NCBI RefSeq assembly: GCF_004363045.1
Contig: NZ_SNYJ01000007.1
Span: 1-64,000, forward strand
Length of the DNA: 64,000 bases
Direction: 5' to 3'
From: Aureibacillus halotolerans
Lineage (GTDB): Bacteria > Bacillota > Bacilli > Bacillales > DSM-28697
Made by a program: the position numbers and the translations under genes. Position 1 is the stretch's first letter; each line of letters starts with the position of its first letter. This document shows positions 18,293 through 27,242 of the stretch, piece by piece. The notes under the pieces were generated by a model. That model was not told the origin of the DNA. It saw nothing but the letters and a program-made list of their open reading frames with translations, and made no database searches.

Positions 18293-19135
18293 ATGAGCCC
18301 AAGTATAGGAAACCAATACGACCTTCCGACACAAAAAGCAACCATGCTCGAACCTAAGGAAACCATGAGAGAAGCTGGAGACAAGCTTGATAAAGATGAC
18401 TTTCTGAAACTATTAATTCTGCAACTTCAGCATCAGGATCCTATGAGCCCAATGGAGGATAGAGAATTCATTGCTCAAATGGCGAGCTTTTCTTCTCTAG
18501 AGCAAATGACAAATCTCAACAAAACCTTTGAGGAGTTTGCTAGCAAGCAATCACAAAATGGTTTGACAGCTGCCGCAGAGCTTCTAGGAAAAACGATTCG
18601 TTATCAAAATGGAGAAGGTGAAGGAGAAGCCAAAACAGGCATTGTAACGTCTGTGTTTTCTAGCTCTCAAGGGATTACGTATCAGCTAGAAGATGGCACA
18701 AAGGTACCAGAAGCGAGCATCGTCTCCATCTCAGAAACAGATAAGCCCGAGCCTGAAGCGGGTCATCAACAACCAGTAGTACCACCAATTCCTGAAACAC
18801 CGCCCGTCACCGAGTCACTCCCAGCTGAAGAGTTGACAGAAGAAGGACAGAACACCACAGCACCACTAGAGAATGGCACCGAGCCATCTGATGATCCAAC
18901 TGTACCGGATGAGTCGGCGCCGGTGATTCCGCCTATCGTAGACGATCCGCCAGTCGTGGAACCACCACTTGAGGCAGATTCGCCAGTCGAAGGAACAGAA
19001 CCGCCTCCATCAGATGCTGGAGACGAAGATAGTGAAAGCAGTGAGAACGGTGGAGTGACAGAACCTGTAGAGGCAACCGATGAGCCGGAAGAAAATCAAC
19101 AAGAAGAGCCACAGGAAGAAACCGACGTCACTTGA
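18293..19135 (+). CDS. flgD: hook-capping protein FlgD with long acidic tail
   Basis: FlgD caps the growing hook and is needed to add FlgE. The core is normal: DKDDFLKLLILQLQHQDPMS (33-52), EFIAQMASFSSLEQMTNLN (58-76), and a tudor-like segment to about residue 148. Residues 149-280 are unusual: they are almost only Pro, Glu, Asp, Thr, Ser, Val and Gly, with a single Lys (151) and no Arg. Bacillus FlgD usually ends near 140-150 residues. The tail may be an exposed, disordered extension suited to an alkaline or salty medium, which is inference. AGGAGG precedes the ATG. Confidence 0.92.
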   Translation: MSPSIGNQYDLPTQKATMLEPKETMREAGDKLDKDDFLKLLILQLQHQDPMSPMEDREFIAQMASFSSLEQMTNLNKTFEEFASKQSQNGLTAAAELLGKTIRYQNGEGEGEAKTGIVTSVFSSSQGITYQLEDGTKVPEASIVSISETDKPEPEAGHQQPVVPPIPETPPVTESLPAEELTEEGQNTTAPLENGTEPSDDPTVPDESAPVIPPIVDDPPVVEPPLEADSPVEGTEPPPSDAGDEDSESSENGGVTEPVEATDEPEENQQEEPQEETDVT

Positions 19136-19160
19136 TAAATTAAATTAGGGGGAATGGACG

Positions 19161-20564
19161 ATGCTACGTTCGTTATATTCAGGAATTAGTGGGATGAAAA
19201 ATTTTCAATTGAAGCTTGATGTCATTGGCAACAATATCGCCAACGTAAACACGGTCGGCTTTAAAAAAGGGCGCGTAACATTCAAAGATCAAATGTATCA
19301 AGCGATCTCAGGAGCAAGTGCTGCTGCTCAGGGGCGTGGGGGGATTAACCCGAAGCAAGTCGGACTAGGAAGCACCGTGACGACAATTGACACGATTCAT
19401 ACCCAAGGGTCGACACAATCAACCTCTCGGGCTTTAGATTTATCACTTGCAGGAGACGGATTTTTCGTCGTTGGATCAATCATTGATGGCACCCTTGTAC
19501 AAAAGGATACAAGCGGTGGAATGGGCTCAAACATCATTGATGGCAGCATCGATGACGCGATGGACCTTAGCTACACCCGTTTTGGCCGTTTTTTTATCGA
19601 TGAAGAAGGCTATCTTGTGAATTCAGACGGCTTGTACCTTGTTGGGGAAGCCGGTCAGAAGGTCATGCCAGATCCTGCTGAAGCTGCGGCTGCAAAGAGT
19701 TTTACAGGTCCAGACGGAGACTTGACTACGTTTATCAGTGCAGTAACTGCTTTTAACCAAAGCTTGTCGAGTGCAACAACAGTAGATGAGATTCAAGAGG
19801 CCATTCAGACATTTGCAGGAACTACAGCACAAATTGGGGCTGGGGAAACAATAAGCGCAGGCGGTGCCATAGGCGCATTTATCTCAGATTTGGAAACTGC
19901 GAATGATACTGGTGAAAACTCTGGCTTTAATGCTGGCATGGGCAATCAATTAGGTAACTTAAAGGCACTTGCTAAAGAGCTTGCTAGTATTTCAGATGCA
20001 GCTGAAACTACAGGTGATGAAGTAGCACCTGACGTCGAAGATCTCCTTAAAAACATAGTTCCCCTAATGGAGACACCTGTAAACATCATTGAGACGGCAG
20101 AAAATGCAGCGCATGCGGCAACAGAGCCATCCTATACGACGGGGCTAAGCTTTGAGGCTGGTTTGATCCAAATTCCGAAGAGCGCAAAAAGTTTTTCGAT
20201 TGGTTCTGACGGTACGATATCGTTCATTGACGCACGTGGTCAATTGAAAAAAGCAGGTCAACTTCTTGTTGCTTCTTTTCCAAACAATGGAGGCTTGCAA
20301 AAATCTGGAGATAACTTGTATAAAGCTACTACGAATTCGGGGTCACCTGATGCAGATGGCAATGGCTTGCAATTAAATGAACTTGGACGTCCAGGTAGTG
20401 GCGTATATGGAGCCGTCGCCGCAGGAACGCTTGAAATGTCCAACGTCGATCTAGCAGAAGAATTTTCAGAGATGATTATTGCCCAGCGTGGGTTTCAAGC
20501 AAATACAAGAATCATTACAACCGCTGATGAAATCTTGCAGGAGCTTGTCAATCTGAAACGATAG
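19161..20564 (+). CDS. flgE: flagellar hook protein FlgE, enlarged
   Basis: FlgE polymerises into the hook. N-terminal signature MLRSLYSGISGMKNFQLKLD with GNNIANVNTVGFKKGRVTF, LDLSLAGDGFFVV (92-104), and C-terminal GTLEMSNVDLAEEFSEMIIA with QRGFQANTRIITTADEILQE identify it. At 467 residues it is about 200 longer than B. subtilis FlgE (264). The extra material is mainly residues 166-330, an Ala/Thr/Glu-rich and partly helical-looking segment inserted between YTRFGRFFIDEEGYLVNSDG and the region around IQIPKSAKSFSIGSDG. Hook proteins vary here because this domain faces outward. Confidence 0.93.
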   Translation: MLRSLYSGISGMKNFQLKLDVIGNNIANVNTVGFKKGRVTFKDQMYQAISGASAAAQGRGGINPKQVGLGSTVTTIDTIHTQGSTQSTSRALDLSLAGDGFFVVGSIIDGTLVQKDTSGGMGSNIIDGSIDDAMDLSYTRFGRFFIDEEGYLVNSDGLYLVGEAGQKVMPDPAEAAAAKSFTGPDGDLTTFISAVTAFNQSLSSATTVDEIQEAIQTFAGTTAQIGAGETISAGGAIGAFISDLETANDTGENSGFNAGMGNQLGNLKALAKELASISDAAETTGDEVAPDVEDLLKNIVPLMETPVNIIETAENAAHAATEPSYTTGLSFEAGLIQIPKSAKSFSIGSDGTISFIDARGQLKKAGQLLVASFPNNGGLQKSGDNLYKATTNSGSPDADGNGLQLNELGRPGSGVYGAVAAGTLEMSNVDLAEEFSEMIIAQRGFQANTRIITTADEILQELVNLKR

Positions 20565-20597
20565 GGGGGACAGTGCCTTTGGTGGGCGCGGGATATC

Positions 20598-20792
20598 ATG
20601 ATTGAAGTGACTCGGTTAAATGGAAAAGTGTTTCATTTAAATGCACTTTTGGTCGAACAGGTTGAATCTCATCCTGATACAACGATTACTTTGACGAACG
20701 GCAAAACCTTTGTCGTTCGTGATGAAGAAAAGCTTGTTGTCCGCAAAGTCATCAACTATCAGCGGGAGATTCATCAACAGATAGTAAAGTAG
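20598..20792 (+). CDS. swrD: flagellar motor power protein SwrD (FlbD family)
   Basis: A 64-residue protein that starts MIEVTRLNGKVFHLNALLVE and has TLTNGKTFVVRDE, the FlbD/SwrD fold. In B. subtilis SwrD raises flagellar torque needed for swarming; the mechanism is not settled. It lies between flgE and fliL as expected. The ribosome binding site is weak (GGTGGG about 11 bases upstream), and no other in-frame start lies near. Confidence 0.88.
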   Translation: MIEVTRLNGKVFHLNALLVEQVESHPDTTITLTNGKTFVVRDEEKLVVRKVINYQREIHQQIVK

Positions 20793-20807
20793 AACGGAGG
20801 TATCCCA

Positions 20808-21239
20808 TTGTTTGAAAATCGTGCGGTACGTTCTACGGTTCTTGTGCTTGTCATCGTGATTGTCTTACTCATCGGCGTTTTTGCGTGGCTTATGTTTTTT
20901 GATAACGAACCTAAAGTCAATGCAGAGCCGACCATTGACGAAATAGTCACCTGGTCGTATGCAACAGAGGAAATGACAACGAATCTTCACTCAGGTGAAT
21001 ATGTGAAGGCACAATTTACGATAGAAACCGACAGTGAAAAAGCGAAGAAAGAGTTGGAGAAACGTGGCTTTCAAGTGAAAAATGTGCTAATTCATCAGTT
21101 TGCTGGGATGGAAGAAGCTGATTTTAAGGAAGCCAACAGTATTGCGGCATTGGAAGAAACACTGAAGAAGAAACTGGGCGCTTTATTGGACCATGGTCAT
21201 GTCGTCAATGTGTATACGACATCCTTTGTTCTTCAATAG
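20808..21239 (+). CDS. fliL: flagellar basal body-associated protein FliL
   Basis: FliL surrounds the stators and supports torque. The 143-residue protein starts at TTG with CGGAGG 7 bases upstream. One membrane helix spans about 9-28 (VLVLVIVIVLLIGVFAWLMF). The outer domain contains the family pattern ATEEMTTNLHSGEYVKAQFTIE and SIAALEETLKKKLG. It sits between swrD and fliM. Length and layout are typical. Confidence 0.92.
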   Translation: MFENRAVRSTVLVLVIVIVLLIGVFAWLMFFDNEPKVNAEPTIDEIVTWSYATEEMTTNLHSGEYVKAQFTIETDSEKAKKELEKRGFQVKNVLIHQFAGMEEADFKEANSIAALEETLKKKLGALLDHGHVVNVYTTSFVLQ

Positions 21240-21255
21240 AAAGGGGTGAATTCAA

Positions 21256-22254
21256 TTGGCAGAGGAAATTCTTTCTCAAGGGGAGATTGATGCCTTACTT
21301 TCCGCCATCTCAAAGGGAGAGATGGACACGGAGCAATTCAAAGTGGAAGAAACAAAACGCCGTGTAAAGGTCTATGACTTTAAACGAGCGCTGCGATTCT
21401 CGAAAGATCAGATTCGCTCTTTGTCCAGAATCCATGACAATCTGGCTCGACTACTGACGACGTATTTTTCTGCCCAGTTGCGTACATACATCGACATAAA
21501 AGTCGCTTCCGTTGACCAACTTCCCTATGAGGAATTCATCCGATCCATTCCAAAAGTGACGATTTTAAACGTGTTTGAGATGGAGCCACTTGAAGGTCGA
21601 ATGATTATGGAAGTCAACCCAGTCATTGCCTACGCAATGATGGAGAGGATGTTGGGTGGTCAAGGACGTTCTTACAAAAGCTCAGGAGCGTTAACTGAAA
21701 TAGAAACACGCATCATATCCCAGCTGTTTGAAAGAATGAGTGAGCATTTTAAAGAGGCGTGGTCATCGATTGTGGATATCGAACCATCTTTGGATGAGTT
21801 TGAAAGCAATCCGCAATTTCTGCAAATGGTATCACCGAATGAAACGGTTATTGTCATTAGCCTGAACACAACTATAGGTGATTCTACTGGCATGATTAAT
21901 ATTTGTATTCCGCACGTTGTGCTCGAACCTATCATTTCGAAATTATCTGTTCATTATTGGATGCAAACAGGACGTAGGGAACAGCCTAAAGAAACAGCTG
22001 ATTTACTGCAGAAAAAGCTCGAAAAAGCGACGCTTCCGCTAAGTGCGGAGCTCGGGACATCAACGATTTCTGTAGAGGATTTTTTAAGCCTTCAGCTCGA
22101 TGATGTGATTGAACTCCAACAGTCCATTCATTCGCCATTAGTGATAAAAGTTGGCGATGTTCCGAAATTTACTGCGCAACCCGGAACAAAGGGAAAGAAG
22201 TTGGCTGTGCAAATATTAGAGAAGATTAAGGGGGGAGAAGAAGAAGATGAGTAA
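21256..22254 (+). CDS. fliM: flagellar motor switch protein FliM
   Basis: FliM is the C-ring subunit that binds CheY-P. The 332-residue protein starts at a TTG. Its N-terminal CheY-binding peptide is EILSQGEIDALLSAISKGE. A CheC-like middle domain follows (YDFKRALRFSKDQIRSLSRIHDN, GRMIMEVNPVIAYAMMERMLGG). The C-terminal SpoA domain interacts with FliY (LSLQLDDVIELQQS). It overlaps fliY by 8 bases, which suggests coupled translation of the two switch proteins. Confidence 0.96.
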   Translation: MAEEILSQGEIDALLSAISKGEMDTEQFKVEETKRRVKVYDFKRALRFSKDQIRSLSRIHDNLARLLTTYFSAQLRTYIDIKVASVDQLPYEEFIRSIPKVTILNVFEMEPLEGRMIMEVNPVIAYAMMERMLGGQGRSYKSSGALTEIETRIISQLFERMSEHFKEAWSSIVDIEPSLDEFESNPQFLQMVSPNETVIVISLNTTIGDSTGMINICIPHVVLEPIISKLSVHYWMQTGRREQPKETADLLQKKLEKATLPLSAELGTSTISVEDFLSLQLDDVIELQQSIHSPLVIKVGDVPKFTAQPGTKGKKLAVQILEKIKGGEEEDE

Positions 22255-23371
22255 CATGCTTTCACAAGATGAAATTGATGCATTGCTGAAAGGAACTGCA
22301 CCGGCAGAAGACACCACTTCCCCTGAGTTATCGTTATCGGAGGTCGAGTCGGATGCAATGGGTGAGATCGCTAATATCTCCTTTGGAAGTTCGGCAACGG
22401 CACTGTCTGCTCTCCTGCAACAAAAGGTTGAAATTACAACACCTACGGTTCGAGTCATTCAACGTGAAGAGTTGCAAGAAGCGTTTCCAAGACCTTACGT
22501 GGCGATTGTAGTCAGCTATACAGAAGGATTTGTCGGTCACAACGTGTTCGTTATGGAAACCCGCGACGCCATGATTATTGCCAATTTGATGCTAGGCGGA
22601 GATGGGACTGACCCCGGTGAGGAATTGGGCGAGCTTGAAAAAAGTGCTGTCCAGGAAGCCATGAACCAAATGATGGGTTCGGCAGCAACGTCTATGTCCA
22701 CCGTCTTTCATAAAAAGGTAGATATCTCACCACCGTCTGTTGAAGTATGGGATTTTAAGAATGAAGATTTTAAATCAATTCCAGAGGACCCAACGATCGC
22801 ACAAGTATCCTTTCGTCTAAAAGTGGGTGAGTTGATCGATTCCGCATTGATGCAGCTTGTTCCGATCGATTTTAGTAAAGATCTAGTGGCCGAGTTGTTC
22901 CGAATCAATAAAGAAGATAATCAATCGGCTCCGGCGCAAGAAACACTGACACCACCGACTGTTGAAGCACCGCGCCAGCAGATGGTACAAAGCTCACAGT
23001 CATCTAGTCAACCAGCGCCAACAGCATCAAAGGCGGCTCCAAAAGCGCAAGAAGTTCAACCAGCCATATTCTCTAGCTTCGATGAGATTGAGCAACCACA
23101 TCATGTGGACTCCGCGAATATTGGCATGTTGCTTGATATCCCTTTACAGGTGACAGTTGAGCTTGGACGCACAAAACGCAAAGTTCAGGACATTCTTGAT
23201 TTGGCTTCGGGCTCTATAATTGAGCTTGATAAGTTGGCAGGAGAGCCCGTCGATATATTGATCAACCAAAAGAAGGTTGCGAAAGGTGAAGTTGTCGTCA
23301 TAGACGAGAATTTCGGCGTTCGCGTTACGGATATCATTAGTCAAAACGATCGAATAAAAAAATTGCAGTAA
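22247..23371 (+). CDS. fliY: flagellar motor switch phosphatase FliY
   Basis: FliY is both a C-ring subunit and a CheY-P phosphatase in Bacillus. Residues 4-16 (MLSQDEIDALLKG) form the CheY-binding peptide. Two CheC-type active sites look intact: SDAMGEIANISFG (35-47) and SAVQEAMNQMMG (133-144), each keeping the Glu and Asn. A Pro/Gln/Ser-rich linker (about 225-275) leads to the SpoA (FliN-like) domain at the end (LLDIPLQVTVELGRTKRKVQ). The 374 residues match B. subtilis FliY. cheY follows. Confidence 0.96.
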   Translation: MSNMLSQDEIDALLKGTAPAEDTTSPELSLSEVESDAMGEIANISFGSSATALSALLQQKVEITTPTVRVIQREELQEAFPRPYVAIVVSYTEGFVGHNVFVMETRDAMIIANLMLGGDGTDPGEELGELEKSAVQEAMNQMMGSAATSMSTVFHKKVDISPPSVEVWDFKNEDFKSIPEDPTIAQVSFRLKVGELIDSALMQLVPIDFSKDLVAELFRINKEDNQSAPAQETLTPPTVEAPRQQMVQSSQSSSQPAPTASKAAPKAQEVQPAIFSSFDEIEQPHHVDSANIGMLLDIPLQVTVELGRTKRKVQDILDLASGSIIELDKLAGEPVDILINQKKVAKGEVVVIDENFGVRVTDIISQNDRIKKLQ

Positions 23372-23389
23372 GAGGGAGAGTTTCTTGAC

Positions 23390-23752
23390 ATGGCTCATAA
23401 AATTTTAATAGTTGATGACGCTGCTTTCATGAGAATGATGATAAAAGATATTTTAACAAAAAATGGTTTTGAAGTTGTTGGTGAAGCTGTGGATGGCAAT
23501 CAAGCCGTTGAGAAATACAAAGAGCTTTCCCCTGACCTTGTCACGATGGATATTACAATGCCTGAAAAGGACGGCGTTTCTGCATTAAAAGAGATTCGTG
23601 CATTTGATAGTGACGCAAACATTATTATGTGTTCAGCGATGGGGCAGCAAGCGATGGTTATTGAAGCGATCAGCGCCGGCGCAAGAGACTTTATTGTAAA
23701 GCCGTTTCAAGCGGATCGTGTCGTTGAAGCGATCAATAAAACGCTCGAGTAG
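23390..23752 (+). CDS. cheY: chemotaxis response regulator CheY
   Basis: CheY carries phosphate from CheA to FliM and FliY. The 120-residue single receiver domain has the acidic pair Asp9-Asp10, phospho-acceptor Asp54 (LVTMDITMPE), the Thr/Ser region (MCSAMGQQ) and Lys103 region (FIVKPFQ). AGAGGGAGAG precedes the ATG. Location inside the fla operon, next to its phosphatase FliY, is the normal Bacillus arrangement. Confidence 0.97.
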   Translation: MAHKILIVDDAAFMRMMIKDILTKNGFEVVGEAVDGNQAVEKYKELSPDLVTMDITMPEKDGVSALKEIRAFDSDANIIMCSAMGQQAMVIEAISAGARDFIVKPFQADRVVEAINKTLE

Positions 23753-23754
23753 TG

Positions 23755-24381
23755 ATGACTGTGCATGCATTAAAGAAAGTCGCTGCGATTGTCTTTATCG
23801 CAAGTATTGTTGCCATGTATGGATTGCCGCATAGCGCGAACGCCTCAGAACCAACTGTGAGTGATCTGTATCAACAGCCTGCTGAAAATGATGAGTCTGC
23901 AAGTGAAGAAACGACAACGCAAAATGACGTCGAGAATGATGGAAGCATAGACGCTCTTCCTGGTACTGAAGAAGTGGCAAGCGATAATGAGAGCCTAGTG
24001 TTTGATGCATTACGAGCATTTTTGGCTCTCGCTGCCGTCATTGCATTGTTGTATCTCATTCTAATGCTCGTCAAAAAACGTCAATCGGCTCTGCAGGCGA
24101 AGGGAGGCTTGCAGTCGATCTCTGGCCTCCCACTTGGGCAGCAACGTTCTATTCAGGTCGTTAAGGCAGGGTCGAAAATTCTCGTTGTAGGGGTCGGTCA
24201 GCAGGTCGAGCTACTTGCTGAGATCAATGATCCTGAAGACATTCGTTTCTTCATGGAACAACAAGAAGGATCAGAAGACGAATCCTTCACAGCATCGTTT
24301 ACGACAAAGCTTGAGAAATTAAAGCAGCAACGTAAACAGATGTCGTCAAGTTGGAAGAAAAACAATGGGGACTCAAAATGA
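23755..24381 (+). CDS. fliO: flagellar biosynthesis protein FliO (FliZ)
   Basis: FliO helps assemble the FliP ring of the export gate. About 208 residues. An N-terminal signal-like segment (KKVAAIVFIASIVAMYGLP, ending HSANASEP) precedes an acidic outer region (about 35-75). A membrane helix lies at about 82-103 (FLALAAVIALLYLILMLV), and a cytoplasmic SpoA-like domain contains GLPLGQQRSIQVVKAGSKILVVG. The start could be the GTG at 23752, overlapping the cheY stop, or the ATG at 23755; no strong ribosome site is seen. The stop overlaps the fliP start. Confidence 0.9.
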   Translation: MTVHALKKVAAIVFIASIVAMYGLPHSANASEPTVSDLYQQPAENDESASEETTTQNDVENDGSIDALPGTEEVASDNESLVFDALRAFLALAAVIALLYLILMLVKKRQSALQAKGGLQSISGLPLGQQRSIQVVKAGSKILVVGVGQQVELLAEINDPEDIRFFMEQQEGSEDESFTASFTTKLEKLKQQRKQMSSSWKKNNGDSK

Positions 24382-25037
24382 ATGAACTAGTGAATTCAGT
24401 GGAGGGATTGCCCGGCATATCAACATCCTTGCAGCTGTTGCTTTTGCTGACTGTACTCTCTTTTTTACCAGCCGTACTCGTTTTAATGACAAGCTTTACA
24501 CGCATTATCATTGTTTTAGGTTTTGTGCGGACGTCATTAGCTACGCAACAAATGCCGCCAACACAAGTGTTAATTGGCTTGGCGTTGTTTTTAACCTTTT
24601 TCATTATGGCACCAGTATTTGCGGACGTGAATGATCAAGCACTTCAACCTCTGCTTGCAGGGGAACTGGATGCTGAAGAAGCGTTCGATGCAGCAGCTTT
24701 GCCAATGAAGGAATTTATGGCTCAACATACAAGACAAAAAGATCTTGCGCTGTTTCTAGGATATAGCGGAGCTGAGCGTCCTGAAAGTGTGGCGGATATT
24801 CCACTCACTTCACTAGTGCCTGCCTACGCGATATCAGAGCTTAAAACGGCTTTCACGATTGGCTTTATGATTTTTATTCCGTTTCTAGTCATCGATATGG
24901 TCGTTGCGTCTGTGTTGATGTCAATGGGGATGATGATGCTTCCCCCCGTCATGATTTCATTGCCTTTTAAGATCCTGCTTTTTGTGCTTGTTGATGGTTG
25001 GTATCTTGTTGTGAAATCATTGCTGTATAGCTTTTAG
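24378..25037 (+). CDS. fliP: flagellar export gate protein FliP
   Basis: FliP is the main pore subunit of the flagellar type III export gate. I chose the ATG at 24378, overlapping the fliO stop (ATGA) with GGGGA upstream, which gives 219 residues like B. subtilis. Family segments are visible: LTVLSFLPAVLVLMTSFTRIII, QQMPPTQVLIGLALFLTFFI, and near the end VVASVLMSMGMMMLPPVMIS with LPFKILLFVLVDGW. Four hydrophobic helices are evident. fliQ and fliR follow, completing the gate. Confidence 0.96.
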   Translation: MNELVNSVEGLPGISTSLQLLLLLTVLSFLPAVLVLMTSFTRIIIVLGFVRTSLATQQMPPTQVLIGLALFLTFFIMAPVFADVNDQALQPLLAGELDAEEAFDAAALPMKEFMAQHTRQKDLALFLGYSGAERPESVADIPLTSLVPAYAISELKTAFTIGFMIFIPFLVIDMVVASVLMSMGMMMLPPVMISLPFKILLFVLVDGWYLVVKSLLYSF

Positions 25038-25071
25038 AACCAATGTTTTTATCAAGAAAGGACGTTGTACA

Positions 25072-25341
25072 TTGAATGCCGAGACTGTCATTGCTTTTGC
25101 AAAGGAAGGCGTCTACATTACACTGCTCGTGTCGGGACCGTTGCTGCTATTGGCGCTCGTTACAGGTCTGATTGTGAGTATTTTTCAGGCGACCACTCAA
25201 ATTCAGGAACAAACGCTTGCTTTTATTCCTAAAATCATCGCCGTCTTAGTGGGCCTCGTCTTTTTTGGCCCTTGGATGCTCACAGAAATGGTCAATTACG
25301 CGCATGCCATCTTTGAAAATCTCTCGCGCTTTGCAGGGTAA
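25072..25341 (+). CDS. fliQ: flagellar export gate protein FliQ
   Basis: FliQ is a small export-gate subunit with two membrane helices. The 89-residue protein starts at TTG after AAGGACG. It shows VSGPLLLLALVTGLIVSIFQ followed by ATTQIQEQTLAFIPKIIAV, the family signature. Three bases separate it from fliR. Confidence 0.95.
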   Translation: MNAETVIAFAKEGVYITLLVSGPLLLLALVTGLIVSIFQATTQIQEQTLAFIPKIIAVLVGLVFFGPWMLTEMVNYAHAIFENLSRFAG

Positions 25342-25344
25342 CGT

Positions 25345-26124
25345 ATGACTGAATTTTTATTGCAGTGGCCGGTGTTCTTATTGGTTCTCGCCCGAGTGGC
25401 TTCATTTTTTACTGTGCTGCCACTATTCTCATATCGTAACGTACCTGTCATCTACCGTGTTGGCCTTTCAATCTTTCTCAGCTGGACGATGATCTACACG
25501 ATAGATGCGCCGCCAATTGGCGTCGATGGCACTTACGTGGCGTATCTATTACAAGAAATTTTCGTTGGCCTTGCGCTAGGACTCATCGCGTATATCATTA
25601 TGAGCGCCTTTCAAATTGCTGGGGCATTTATTGATTTTCAAATGGGGTTTGCTGTCGCCAATGTCATTGACCCGCAAACCGGAGCACAAACCCCGCTTGT
25701 CGGACAATATTTGTATACCTTTTCGTTGTTGTTTTTATTAAGCGTAGATGCCCATCACATGCTATTGAATGGTATCTTTTACAGCTATCAGCTATTGCCC
25801 CTTGGACTTGATGGTCTTTCAATTGCTGACGGGAACGCTGTTCATACCGTCATTGTCGCTTTTACGAAAATGTTTCTCATCGCTCTGCAAATGGCGATTC
25901 CTGTAGTTGGGTGCTTGTTTCTTGTTGATGTCGCGCTAGGAATTGTTGCCCGTTCAGTGCCGCAGCTTAACGTATTTGTCGTCGGTCTTCCGTTAAAAAT
26001 TTTGGTCAGTTTTATCATGCTTATTATTGTCATGCCTGCGTTTTTTATGTTGGCAGATGAAATGTTCAGCTTGGTAACGAAGACAATGCGAGATGTCCTG
26101 CTGGCTTTGGAGGGAAATGTATGA
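25345..26124 (+). CDS. fliR: flagellar export gate protein FliR
   Basis: FliR joins FliP and FliQ in the helical gate. The 259-residue protein is strongly hydrophobic, with about six membrane segments. It carries the family stretches FFTVLPLFSYRNVPVIYRVG, DFQMGFAVANVIDPQTGAQT and VALGIVARSVPQLNVFVVGL. The stop overlaps the flhB start in an ATGA. Confidence 0.95.
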   Translation: MTEFLLQWPVFLLVLARVASFFTVLPLFSYRNVPVIYRVGLSIFLSWTMIYTIDAPPIGVDGTYVAYLLQEIFVGLALGLIAYIIMSAFQIAGAFIDFQMGFAVANVIDPQTGAQTPLVGQYLYTFSLLFLLSVDAHHMLLNGIFYSYQLLPLGLDGLSIADGNAVHTVIVAFTKMFLIALQMAIPVVGCLFLVDVALGIVARSVPQLNVFVVGLPLKILVSFIMLIIVMPAFFMLADEMFSLVTKTMRDVLLALEGNV

Positions 26125-27242
26125 AGCGGCAGACAATGATAGAGCTAAATTTACAATACTTTTCGCAAGAGAAAACAGAGAAGGCAACACCGAAAAAACG
26201 GGAGGATACGAAAAAAAAGGGGCAAATTGCGAAAAGCGCAGATATAAATACAGCGATCATTCTCCTCTTTATGTTTGTTTTCTTTTCGGTTGGAGGCGGG
26301 TATATGAAGGACGCTGCTTTAGGGTTCTTCATCAACACCTTCACACAAGATATGAGTGCATCTTTAACGATTGATAATGTGATGAAGCTTTTTATCGAAA
26401 TCATGGTCGATGCCGGATTGTTTTTGGCGCCAATCATGGGTGTAGCTGCTGCAGCTGCCATTTTTGCGAATTACATTCAAGTCGGACCAATGTTCTCAGG
26501 GGAAGTCATTAAAGCAAAGCTTGATCGCTTAAATCCGCTCCAGGGCTTTAAACGAATATATTCAGTTCGCGCACTTGTTGAATTTATAAAGTCATTGCTG
26601 AAAATATCACTGGTCGGTTTTGCTACTTTCTTAGTCATCTGGCTCAATCTTGATGAGTTGCTTGTGCTCTCACAGCAAAGTCTTGAGGTATCGTTGCAAT
26701 TTTTCGCAGAGACGACGGTTATGATGGGGCTCTCCGCTTCCATACTCCTTATTTTTTTGGCAGGGCTTGATTATTTCTATCAACGCTTTGACCATGAGAA
26801 AAATATTCGGATGTCGAAGCAAGACGTGAAGGATGAATACAAAAAATCTGAAGGTGATCCACTCATACGTTCCAAGCGAAAAGAAAAACAAAAACAGATG
26901 GCCATGCAGCGAATGATGCAGGAAGTGCCACACGCTGATGTGGTCATAACAAACCCAACCCACTTTGCGGTTGCACTGAAGTATGATGAATCGGTTTCTG
27001 AAGCGCCCTATGTCATTGCAAAAGGCCAGGATCATATGGCTTTGCGAATTAAGGAGCTAGCAAAAGAAGCAAATATCGCGCTTGTTGAAAATAAGCCATT
27101 AGCAAGAGCGCTTTACGCACAATTGGATGTGCTAGATGCCATCCCAGCGAATCTGTTTCAAGCAGTAGCTGAAGTTCTAGCCTATGTGTACCAATTAAAA
27201 AACAATACAAAAACAACTATGAATAAGGAGAGAAGAGGATGA
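26121..27242 (+). CDS. flhB: flagellar export switch protein FlhB
   Basis: FlhB controls the switch from hook to filament export. The N-terminal part starts with FSQEKTEKATPKKREDTKKK and has four membrane helices. The cytoplasmic part has the self-cleavage motif NPTH at 278-281 (VVITNPTHFAVALKY), followed by ENKPLARALYAQLD. At 373 residues it is slightly longer than B. subtilis (360) through a short C-terminal tail. Its stop overlaps the flhA start. Confidence 0.96.
   Translation: MKRQTMIELNLQYFSQEKTEKATPKKREDTKKKGQIAKSADINTAIILLFMFVFFSVGGGYMKDAALGFFINTFTQDMSASLTIDNVMKLFIEIMVDAGLFLAPIMGVAAAAAIFANYIQVGPMFSGEVIKAKLDRLNPLQGFKRIYSVRALVEFIKSLLKISLVGFATFLVIWLNLDELLVLSQQSLEVSLQFFAETTVMMGLSASILLIFLAGLDYFYQRFDHEKNIRMSKQDVKDEYKKSEGDPLIRSKRKEKQKQMAMQRMMQEVPHADVVITNPTHFAVALKYDESVSEAPYVIAKGQDHMALRIKELAKEANIALVENKPLARALYAQLDVLDAIPANLFQAVAEVLAYVYQLKNNTKTTMNKERRG

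Noticed and set aside
26066-26461. 131-codon minus-strand frame over fliR/flhB
   Set aside because: Antisense shadow of two strongly supported genes, with no ribosome site or family match.
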